A stretch of DNA of 64,000 bases, taken from Phycisphaerales bacterium. GTDB taxonomy: Bacteria > Planctomycetota > Phycisphaerae > Phycisphaerales > UBA1924. The stretch lies in assembly GCA_905339235.1 (NCBI GenBank), contig CAJPFG010000005.1, forward strand, positions 124,001-188,000, written 5' to 3'. Positions within the stretch are counted from its first letter, which is position 1; each line of letters opens with the position of its first letter. Below are positions 34,381 through 41,593 of the stretch, piece by piece. Position numbers and translations under genes: made by a program. A model generated the notes under the pieces. The model saw nothing but the letters and a program-made list of their open reading frames with translations, was not told the DNA's origin and ran no database searches.

Positions 34381-34721
34381 GGCCGGATTGTAGTGACTTG
34401 TGGCGAACGCCTCCCGGCGGCTCGTTTTCACGGGCCCGGGCTCGTTTGTTCCCCCAACCCTCCTAGGCTTCACTTGACACAGCCCCCGCGATCTGGTGAG
34501 ATAGTGCCAGTGGGGGAATCCTGGGACGCCGACACTTCTCGGCGGCCGGACGATGGAAATTTCGCGATGCAAACGCCCCGCCCGCGTTTCGGGACGGGGT
34601 TCGTGAGCGCTCACGCGGCCATCCGCCGCCAGCGCGTGCGACATGCAGACCCGCGTTCCGCGGGATTCCGGGCCTCATCGGCGCCCGGGTTGCTCGGGCG
34701 ATCGCGCTCGATGGAGGCGGT
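34381..34721. other. Region upstream of rho: possible promoter and structured leader
   Basis: The 341 bases between the enzyme I and rho start codons contain a perfect -35 box TTGACA (34474-34479). GATAGT (34500) is a poor -10 partner with about 20-base spacing. The segment 34482-34516 can fold as CCCCC..CTGG..CCAG..GGGGG, and ACGCCGA/TCGGCG (near 34528-34546) forms a second hairpin. Rho of many bacteria is controlled by attenuation in its leader, so this may be an attenuator; this is inference. No gene was recognised, although frames are open. Confidence 0.35.
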
Positions 34722-35942
34722 GTGAACGGACATGGGTATGGTGGGGGCGGCGGTGGTGGTGGTCGCCGCAGACGCAGGCGTCGCGGCCGCGGTGGCTTTG
34801 GACAATCCCAGGGCCCCCAGGGCGCATCCAACGTCGGCGCGGCGCCGTCGCAGCAGGGCGGACCTACCGCCAACGGTCAGCGCCCGCCCATCGGCCTGCA
34901 GCGAGGGCCCGGCGGGCCGCCGGCCATGACCCTCGACGTCGATGGAAGCCCTCTCACCCTCCCGCCCGGCTCCAGGCGATTCGAGGACCTCACCAGCATC
35001 GATCCTCAGCCTCGCCTCACGCTCGAATACCCGGGTTGCCCCGCCTCCTGCCGCCTGATCGATCTGTTCTGCCCCATCGGGCGTGGGCAGCGCGGCCTCA
35101 TTGTGTCGCCCCCGAAGGCGGGAAAGACCACCCTGCTCAAGGACATCGCCACCGCCATCCTCCGCAACCATCCGGATATTGAAGTCGTGGTCCTGCTCGT
35201 CGATGAACGCCCCGAAGAGGTCACCGACTTCCGCCGCACGTTTGTGAGCGCGCAGAGCGAGATCGTCGCACGGGAGATGCTCGCGCGGGGCGAGGCCGCG
35301 TTCAAGGAAGCGGGAGTGGTGGACGCGGCCGCGCCCGCCGCGCCGCCAAAGCCCCGCGTGCGCGTGATCGCCAGCAGCAACGATCATCCCGTCGAACGTC
35401 ACGTCGAGATCTCGATGAGCACCATGGAGCGGTGCCGCCGCATGGTCGAGGCCGGCAAGCACGTGGTGGTGATGCTGGATTCGCTTACGCGGCTGGGGCG
35501 GGCCTTCAACCAGAGCCGCCGCCATGCCTCCAGCGGCCGCACCATGACCGGCGGCCTGGACAGCAAGGCCCTCGAAGTCCCCCGACAGATCTTCGGCTCG
35601 GCGCGCAACACCGAGGAAGCCGGAAGCCTCACCATCATCGCCAGTTGCCTCGTGGATACCGGCTCCGCGGCCGATCAGGTGATCTTCGAGGAGTTCAAGG
35701 GCTCGGGCAACATGGAACTGATCCTCGACCGCAAGATCAGCGAGCGCCGGCTCTTCCCCGCCATCAATCTCGCCGAGAGCGGGACGCGCAAGGAAGACAA
35801 ACTGCTCACCGACCAGGAACTCAAAACCATGACCGCGCTGCGCCGGCGGCTCATGGCTATGCCCCCGCACATGCAGGTCGAGCAGTTGCTCGCGGCTTTG
35901 CAGCGGTTCCCGACGAACGCGGTGCTGGTGGGCAGCAACTGA
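34722..35942 (+). CDS. rho: Transcription termination factor Rho without a recognisable cold-shock domain
   Basis: A 406-residue Rho. The GTG at 34722 follows GGAGG. Residues 5-28 are eight Gly, seven Arg and GRGGFG; residues 29-68 are Gln/Gly/Pro-rich. The ATPase part begins about residue 82 (GSRRFEDLTSIDP) and is complete: GRGQRGLIVSPPKAGKTT (Walker A), VVLLVDERPEEVTDFRR, VMLDSLTRLGRAFN (Walker B), DTGSAADQVIFEEFKGSG (Q-loop) and ESGTRKEDKLLT (R-loop). The N-terminal helix bundle and OB-fold primary RNA-binding domain of typical Rho (RNP motif GFGFLR-like) are missing. The upstream frame is open for about 74 codons but lacks ATG, GTG or TTG. A hairpin follows the stop. Confidence 0.93.
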   Translation: MNGHGYGGGGGGGGRRRRRRRGRGGFGQSQGPQGASNVGAAPSQQGGPTANGQRPPIGLQRGPGGPPAMTLDVDGSPLTLPPGSRRFEDLTSIDPQPRLTLEYPGCPASCRLIDLFCPIGRGQRGLIVSPPKAGKTTLLKDIATAILRNHPDIEVVVLLVDERPEEVTDFRRTFVSAQSEIVAREMLARGEAAFKEAGVVDAAAPAAPPKPRVRVIASSNDHPVERHVEISMSTMERCRRMVEAGKHVVVMLDSLTRLGRAFNQSRRHASSGRTMTGGLDSKALEVPRQIFGSARNTEEAGSLTIIASCLVDTGSAADQVIFEEFKGSGNMELILDRKISERRLFPAINLAESGTRKEDKLLTDQELKTMTALRRRLMAMPPHMQVEQLLAALQRFPTNAVLVGSN

Positions 35943-35946
35943 CACA

Positions 35947-35973
35947 AGGCCTCGGGCATTCATCCCGAGGCCT
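35947..35973 (+). terminator. Hairpin after rho
   Basis: Ten-base-pair perfect stem AGGCCTCGGG/CCCGAGGCCT (35947-35956 with 35964-35973), seven-base loop, starting 4 bases after the rho stop. It lacks a proper T-tract (GCGTTCTGG follows), so it may be a weak terminator or a 3' stabilising hairpin. Confidence 0.6.
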
Positions 35974-36049
35974 GCGTTCTGGAGCGCGTCGATCTCTCGG
36001 CGCGGTCAGGAGTCTGTCGTTTCTCACGGCGCGATCGCGGAATCGCCGG

Positions 36050-36325
36050 TCAGGTCACATCCCCCAGCAGGTCCTCGAGCGCCGCGTCCAGTTTCTCCGG
36101 CGTGTCGTACACCCCGCGCGCGATCTCGTCGCGCACGCGGTTCACCAGGTCCTGACGAATCGGCAGTTCACGAATCTTGCTGAGGTACGTCGCCACGTCG
36201 GACAACTCCACCCGATCATGTCCGCGGCGAATCGCGGGGCCTTCCCCCTCGCCGCGACGGGCGCGGTCGGCGCTCGCGCCCGTAACTCGTCCAAGTTCGC
36301 TCGCGTTCAGCGGCGCAATATCCAT
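36050..36325 (-). CDS. FlgM-like anti-sigma-28 family protein
   Basis: A 91-residue protein. The ATG at 36325 is preceded by AGGAG with eight-base spacing; the GTG at 36334 overlaps that site. The C-terminal half matches FlgM: DRVELSDVATYLSKIRELP, then RQDLVNRVRDEIARGVYDTPEKLDAALEDLL, the helices that bind sigma-28. The N-terminal 40 residues are disordered. FlgM holds sigma-28 (FliA) inactive until the flagellar hook is complete. No flagellar genes lie nearby, so it is an orphan here; its partner sigma is not in the window. Confidence 0.75.
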   Translation of the reverse strand: MDIAPLNASELGRVTGASADRARRGEGEGPAIRRGHDRVELSDVATYLSKIRELPIRQDLVNRVRDEIARGVYDTPEKLDAALEDLLGDVT

Positions 36326-36582
36326 GTCCGGCACTCCTGATTCTGCTTCCGGGCACAGAGGCGACGCCGCTCCGCGTCCGCCCCGTACGAGTTTACTTCG
36401 TCTCCCGGCGCTCCCGCCGGCGCGGTACGCTTGGGGCGCCCGCCGTCATCTTCGCGGGGCGTTGATCCCTGCCCCGCGGCACAACCTATCGGCGGAGGGG
36501 TCAAACACGCTACACAATCGCGAGTATGAGCGAACAATACGCTAACATACTGCGAGGAAAGCATTTACGAAGGATAACCGTT

Positions 36583-37488
36583 GTGCGGACACGTGAAAAA
36601 AAGATCGCTCTTCGAGCACCCCTCGCGGCCGCCGCAGGTGCTGTCTTCTTCCTTCTCGCCGCCTGTTCCACCCCGCGCGACCAAGGCGCGCCCGCGGCCG
36701 ATTCGCGCGAGCGGGCGACAAACCGCTCCTCCGAGGCCCGGGCGGTCTTCGAGGCCCCCACGGCGCCTTCCGGCGACTCGGCGCCCACCGACGCCGCGTG
36801 GACGATCATCCTTGCGACGGTGCCGGGCGATGGCGGCGACATGAGCGCGATGCGCGCGCTCGACACGGTCCGAGCCTACGAGGGTCTGGCCGAGGCGAGA
36901 GTCGAGAAGAGGTCCAAGGGCATGGTCATCGCGCTGGGCCGGTATGAATCTCCGACCGACCCGCGCGCCCGCGAAGACCTGGAGCGCGTTCAGTCGATCG
37001 AGTCGGGCGGTGCCCGACCGTTCGAGGGCGCGATGCTGGTGCCCCCGCCGTTCGATCCGCGGACCGGCTCAATCCCTGAACTCGACCTGAGCACGGTGAA
37101 AGCGCGTTTCGGGCGCAGCGCTCTCTACTCGCTGCAGGTCGCGGTATACGAGCGCTCGGACGGCAAGCCGGCGAGCGAGTCGGAGATGGGCGAGTTTCGC
37201 CGGGCCGCGGAACAGGCCGCGAAACAGTTCCGCGCCGACGGCGAGGAAGCGTACTACTACCATGGCCCGCGTCGCAGCATGGTGACGATCGGGGTCTTCG
37301 GGCCCAGGGACTATGAAGATCAGCCGAGTTCCGACGGGCGACTCCGCCACATCGAGAGCCCAGGATTGCGAATGCTGCGCGAAAAGCACCCGTACAACCT
37401 TGTGAACGGCCAGGCGATCATCGTCAGGTCGAGCGCGCACCCCCAGGGGCGGATGCAGCCGTCGTTCGTGGTGGCGATCCCGGACTGA
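36583..37488 (+). CDS. Predicted lipoprotein with SPOR-like segments
   Basis: A 301-residue protein starting at GTG 36583, behind AAGGA at eight-base spacing; the ATG at 36526 would add an extension lacking signal-peptide features. Residues 1-28 form a lipoprotein signal peptide with the lipobox LLAAC. A low-complexity linker follows. Two related segments, WTIILATVPGDGGDM..ALDTVRAYEG..VIALGRYESP (about 73-130) and ALYSLQVAVYERSDG..MVTIGVFGPRDY (about 185-250), resemble the sheet-and-helix layout of SPOR-like peptidoglycan-binding domains. This is only a resemblance. Likely anchored in the periplasm. Confidence 0.72.
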   Translation: MRTREKKIALRAPLAAAAGAVFFLLAACSTPRDQGAPAADSRERATNRSSEARAVFEAPTAPSGDSAPTDAAWTIILATVPGDGGDMSAMRALDTVRAYEGLAEARVEKRSKGMVIALGRYESPTDPRAREDLERVQSIESGGARPFEGAMLVPPPFDPRTGSIPELDLSTVKARFGRSALYSLQVAVYERSDGKPASESEMGEFRRAAEQAAKQFRADGEEAYYYHGPRRSMVTIGVFGPRDYEDQPSSDGRLRHIESPGLRMLREKHPYNLVNGQAIIVRSSAHPQGRMQPSFVVAIPD

Positions 37489-37662
37489 TCGCAGACGCGC
37501 ACCCGCCACGGCGAACGAGCGGCGAACTTTCCGCACGAATTCAAGTGTCTGCGCTTGCATCTCGCGGCGGTTTTGATTTCACTATGTACATCGCGACCGG
37601 CGTGGCCGGCCGTCGAGGGGATTTTTTCAGATCACCAGGTTGACAGTTTGGGGAGGTACGCC

Positions 37663-39951
37663 ATGGTTCGCGCGAAGAACAAGGTCTGTGGGTTTGGTCG
37701 TCGGATGCTTCCGTTGGCGGTCGTGCTGTGCGCGGGACTCTGTGTCTCGCCCGCGCAGGCGCAGCCGCTCGATCCCACGTTTACTCATCAGGGTGAACTG
37801 CAGGACGCGGGCTCGCCCGCGAACGGAAACTACGACTTCAGGTTCCGCGTTTACGACGCGCTCATCGGCGGCGTGCAGCAGGGGCCGCAACTGCTCGCGA
37901 CCGCGGCGGTGTCCAACGGCAAGTACACGGTGGCGCTGAACTTCACCGCCGCGGCGTTCAACGGCGATCAGCGCTGGCTCGAGATCGACGTCCGTCCCGC
38001 GGGCGGGGGCGCCTACACGATGGTCACGCCCCGCCAGCCGCTCACCGCCTCGCCCCACGCGTGGTACTCGGTTCTCGCCGGCACCGCCGCGAACGCCACC
38101 AACCTGAACAACCAGCCCGGCTCGTTCTATACCAACGCCACCAACCTGGGCACGGGCACGCTGCCGGGCGCACGGCTCGCGGGCGTGTACGGCAGCGCCG
38201 TGTCCTTCACGAACCCCGCCAACTCGTACACCGGTGTGGGCACCGGCCTGACCGCGCTCAACGCCTCCAACGTCTCCGGCGGAACACTCGCCGATGCGCG
38301 ACTCTCCGCCAACGTGGACCTGCTCAACATCGCCCAGGCCTTCACCGCGGCCAAAAACTTCACCGTCTCCCCGGCCTTCACCAGCGCGGGCGCGCCCTTC
38401 ACCGTCACCAGTTCGACGCTTGTCACCAACCTCAACGCCGATCTGCTCGACGGAATGAACTCCACCGCCTTCTCGCTCTCGGGACACGTGCACAACGCCG
38501 CGGACATCACGGCGGGCATCCTCTCCGACGCCCGGCTCTCCTCCAACGTCGCGCTGCTCAACACGGTGCAGACCTTCACGGCGAACAAGAGGTTCGACGC
38601 CAACGTGGGCTTCGGAACCGCCGCGTCGTACCCGATTCACGTGGTTGACAACGACGGCGGGTACCCGGTGGCGGTATTCGCGGATACGTCCGCGGCGGGA
38701 TCGATCGTGACCTACGGCGAACGCATCGAGGTTGATGCGAACTCCACGCACTACGGCATCTACGCCGATCTCGGCGGCGCCGGCACCGGCGCGGGATTCA
38801 GTTACTACACGTACAACCCCACGCCCGGCGGCCACGGTTTCCGCGCGTTCATGTCCGGCTCCACAGGCAGTTCGGTCGGCATCTCCGTGTCCAACAGCAG
38901 CACTTCCGGCAGGGGTGGCGAGTTCATCAACACCGCCGCGAGCGGCACGACGTACGGACTCTGGGCCGAGAACAACAGCCCCGACGGCTACGGCGTCTAC
39001 GCCCTGCACGATGCCACCACCGGCACCGGCCCGGCCGTGTACGCCCGCACCGATTCCACCGCCGCGTCCGCCTACGCGGTTCATGGTGTCGTCAACACGA
39101 CATCCGCGGGCGGTTCATCCGCGGCGATCCGTGGCCAAAACCTCAGCACCACCAGCTCCGGCGTCGGCGTCTACGGCACCCAAGCCGGCACCGGCTACGG
39201 CGTCTGGGGCAGCGCCGCCACCGGCGGCCGCGGCGTCTACGGTGACGCCGGCGGCGAGGGTTATGGTGTGTACGGCTCCACCGATGACGGCCAGGGCGTC
39301 TATGGCCTGGCGTCGCCAACTACCACGACCGAGACCTGCTACGGCGGGTACTTCACCGGCGGGAACAGCGACTTCAGCCGCGGGGTGTACGGCACCGTTT
39401 CCGGCGGTGGCATCGGCGTGTACGGCTACAGCTCCGGCGGCTACGGCGGGTACTTCGACACGGGTGTCGCCAGCGGCGTGGCCCTCTATGTCGTTGGAAC
39501 CGCCAGCGTCGGCGTGATCACCATCCGCGGCGGGGCGGACCTGGCCGAGAACTTCGAGTTCAAGTCCGAAACCACCGTCGAGCCCGGCATGGTCGTCATG
39601 ATCGACGACGAGCATGCAGGCGGGATGGAAATCGCGGTGGGCGCCTACAACCGGCGCGTCGCGGGCATCGTCTCGGGCGCCAAGGAACTCGACGCGGGCA
39701 TGGTGCTCGGCGAGTTTGAGGGCCTGGAAAACGCCAAGCCCATCGCGCTCTCCGGACGCGTCTGGACCTACGTGGACGCCACCTCCGCGGCCGTTGAGCC
39801 CGGCGACCTGCTCACCACCTCCGATACGCCCGGGTACGCGATGCCCGTGGTCGACAATGACAAGGCGCACGGGGCGACCATCGGCAAGGCGATGTCGCGT
39901 CTCGAAAAGGGCGAAAAGGGCATGGTCCTCGTGCTGGTCAACCTCCAGTGA
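37663..39951 (+). CDS. Large secreted repeat/fibre-like surface protein
   Basis: A 762-residue protein. The ATG at 37663 follows GGGAGG; the signal peptide is cut near residue 34 (LCVSPAQAQ). Residues about 35-130 form a beta-rich domain (FTHQGELQDAGSPANGNYDFRF). Residues 130-330 repeat a pattern of the type GTLADARLSANVDLLN..QTFTAN, with LDGMNSTAFSLSGHVHNA, reminiscent of phage tail-fibre modules. Residues about 440-600 are GYGVYG-type repeats. The C-terminal 140 residues (GADLAENFEFKSETTVEPGMVV) form a conserved domain seen at the ends of bacterial fibre-like proteins. It precedes two metzincin protease genes on the same strand (first start 28 bases on), suggesting one operon. Confidence 0.8.
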   Translation: MVRAKNKVCGFGRRMLPLAVVLCAGLCVSPAQAQPLDPTFTHQGELQDAGSPANGNYDFRFRVYDALIGGVQQGPQLLATAAVSNGKYTVALNFTAAAFNGDQRWLEIDVRPAGGGAYTMVTPRQPLTASPHAWYSVLAGTAANATNLNNQPGSFYTNATNLGTGTLPGARLAGVYGSAVSFTNPANSYTGVGTGLTALNASNVSGGTLADARLSANVDLLNIAQAFTAAKNFTVSPAFTSAGAPFTVTSSTLVTNLNADLLDGMNSTAFSLSGHVHNAADITAGILSDARLSSNVALLNTVQTFTANKRFDANVGFGTAASYPIHVVDNDGGYPVAVFADTSAAGSIVTYGERIEVDANSTHYGIYADLGGAGTGAGFSYYTYNPTPGGHGFRAFMSGSTGSSVGISVSNSSTSGRGGEFINTAASGTTYGLWAENNSPDGYGVYALHDATTGTGPAVYARTDSTAASAYAVHGVVNTTSAGGSSAAIRGQNLSTTSSGVGVYGTQAGTGYGVWGSAATGGRGVYGDAGGEGYGVYGSTDDGQGVYGLASPTTTTETCYGGYFTGGNSDFSRGVYGTVSGGGIGVYGYSSGGYGGYFDTGVASGVALYVVGTASVGVITIRGGADLAENFEFKSETTVEPGMVVMIDDEHAGGMEIAVGAYNRRVAGIVSGAKELDAGMVLGEFEGLENAKPIALSGRVWTYVDATSAAVEPGDLLTTSDTPGYAMPVVDNDKAHGATIGKAMSRLEKGEKGMVLVLVNLQ
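38980..39465 (+). repeat. Coding repeat array of G(Y/V/R/Q)GVYG units
   Basis: Within the fibre-like protein, about eight to nine units of the type GYGVYA, GVGVYG, GYGVWG, GRGVYG, GYGVYG, GQGVYG, SRGVYG and GIGVYG recur, separated by roughly 11-25 residues (longer after the first). The corresponding DNA repeats GGCGTCTACGG-like words. This is a structural repeat, not a CRISPR array. Confidence 0.75.
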
Positions 39952-39979
39952 GTGGTTCGCTCAAGAAAGGAGGTTCGCC

Positions 39980-41497
39980 ATGAAAACGTTCAAGCCCGGC
40001 GCATCCCTGATGACGCTGGTTCTCCTCGCGGGGGCGGCGAGCGCGCAGCAGGCCGCGCCCGCCCCGATCGCTCCGCCGGAGGCGCTGCCCCCGGCGGTCA
40101 CGCTGTTTCATGATGATCCGGCCATCGCGCCCCCGGCGCGGGTGCCGGACGGGCTCGTGCAGGTCAAGTCGGTGTTCCTTGACGCCGCGGGTCTGCGCCG
40201 GCTGGTCCCGGGCCAGGAGGTCCTCCTGTCGCCGGACGCCGGGCCCGCGGAATCGTGGTACGTCGATTCCGTCGCACGCCCCGCGGACAACATCCGGATC
40301 GTGCGGTGCCGCCACAGCACCGACCCGACCGGCTACGCGGCCTTCGTCACCTACGACGACGCGACGGCCATGACCCTTCAGGTCGCGTCGCGCAGAGCAA
40401 CCTACCGGCTGCAGTTCGCCGGGAACGGTCAGTACCACGTGTGGAGGATCGACCCGGCCACGCTGCCGCCCGAGGGAATGCCCCTGGCGCCGCCGGCCGA
40501 GCCGCCCCGCCAACTCGATCCTTCGGATGACGACTACGTCCCCGAGGGCTACGGCGGGCGCAATCCCGGCGGCTGCAACGGCGGCAACCGGGTTCTGGAC
40601 ATTCTCTCGGTCTACACCGTCGAGGCCCGCGACGCCATCGGCGGCACCTCGGCCATGCGTGCCGAGTGCGCCCTGGCAGTGGACCACGCCAACACCGCCT
40701 ACATCAACAGTTCGATGTCCACGCGGATGCGGCTGGTGTACTGCAACGAGATCGCCTACACCGAGTCGGGGGATCAGAACATCGATCTGCCGCGACTGCG
40801 TGACACCGCCGACGGCTTCATGGACGGCGTGCACACGACCCGCGACAACGTGAACGCCGACATCGTTCAACTGGTGATCAACTCGGGCAGCGGGCTGGGG
40901 TACTGCCCCGGTGGCGCACCGACCTACGCGGGCAGCCCCTTCAGCACCGGCGCCTGGTGGCGCATCGCTGTGACCTACACCACCGCCCACGAGACCGGCC
41001 ATAATCTCGGCGGCGGGCACAACGTCGCCGACGGCGGCGCGTGCGGGCCGTCCTACGGCGTTGGCTGGCGCTTCTTCGGCACGGACAGCAACGGCTACTG
41101 CACCGTCATCGCCTACCCCACCGCCACCTACACCCGCGTCCTGCACTACTCCAATCCGAGCGTCAACTACCAGGGCACGCCCACCGGCGTGACCATCGGC
41201 CTGCCCAACGAGGCCCACAATCAGCGAGTGCTTACCGACAACGACAACACCATGGAGGGCTTCGAACTGACGCGCTACGACATCTACGTGGACTTCGCCT
41301 ACGGCGGGATCGAGATCGGCACCGCCAGCCTTCCCTACAACACGGTCGCCGAAGGCGTCGCGAACATCGACACCCCCAACACCGGCGCGGGCGAAAACCC
41401 CACGCTCTACATCGACGCCGGCACCCAGGCCTACCACGCGACCATTTCCAAGGCGATGACCATCATCCCCTGCGGAGGATCAGTCACGATCAACTAG
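39980..41497 (+). CDS. Secreted metzincin-type zinc metalloprotease (reprolysin-like), copy 1
   Basis: A 505-residue protein with an ideal ribosome site (AAAGGAGG, six-base spacing). The signal peptide ends near residue 22 (LLAGAASAQ). A beta-rich N-terminal prodomain-like region (about 40-160) and a Pro-rich linker lead to the catalytic domain (about 205-430), with the full metzincin zinc motif HETGHNLGGGH (337-347). The Met-turn position reads TVIAY, with Ile instead of Met. The C-terminal ~75 residues (YDIYVDFAYGGIEIGT..MTIIPCGGSVTIN) form a beta-rich tail shared with copy 2. It follows the fibre-like gene by 28 bases. Secreted; substrate unknown. Confidence 0.88.
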   Translation: MKTFKPGASLMTLVLLAGAASAQQAAPAPIAPPEALPPAVTLFHDDPAIAPPARVPDGLVQVKSVFLDAAGLRRLVPGQEVLLSPDAGPAESWYVDSVARPADNIRIVRCRHSTDPTGYAAFVTYDDATAMTLQVASRRATYRLQFAGNGQYHVWRIDPATLPPEGMPLAPPAEPPRQLDPSDDDYVPEGYGGRNPGGCNGGNRVLDILSVYTVEARDAIGGTSAMRAECALAVDHANTAYINSSMSTRMRLVYCNEIAYTESGDQNIDLPRLRDTADGFMDGVHTTRDNVNADIVQLVINSGSGLGYCPGGAPTYAGSPFSTGAWWRIAVTYTTAHETGHNLGGGHNVADGGACGPSYGVGWRFFGTDSNGYCTVIAYPTATYTRVLHYSNPSVNYQGTPTGVTIGLPNEAHNQRVLTDNDNTMEGFELTRYDIYVDFAYGGIEIGTASLPYNTVAEGVANIDTPNTGAGENPTLYIDAGTQAYHATISKAMTIIPCGGSVTIN

Positions 41498-41508
41498 TCA
41501 TCGGTCGG

Positions 41509-41528
41509 TCGGGCGCGAAAGCGCCCGA
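41509..41528 (+). terminator. Hairpin with GAAA tetraloop between the two protease genes
   Basis: Perfect eight-pair stem TCGGGCGC-GAAA-GCGCCCGA, with partial extension outward. There is no T-tract, so it is a weak intrinsic terminator or a processing/stabilising hairpin in the 96-base spacer. Confidence 0.45.
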
Positions 41529-41593
41529 TCGGTCATCGGGCGAACCCGGGTGGCGCGGCCGCGGTCGGACCACCGGAACTCGGAGATTCGTTC

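Noticed and set aside
37640..37663. TTGACA just upstream of the fibre-like gene as a -35 box
   Set aside because: A properly spaced -10 would fall at or inside the start codon; the stretch is better explained by the GGGAGG ribosome site nearby.
38980..39465. Regular repeats that might be a CRISPR array
   Set aside because: Repeats are in frame within a protein gene, vary in sequence and encode GYGVYG units; no spacer-like structure.
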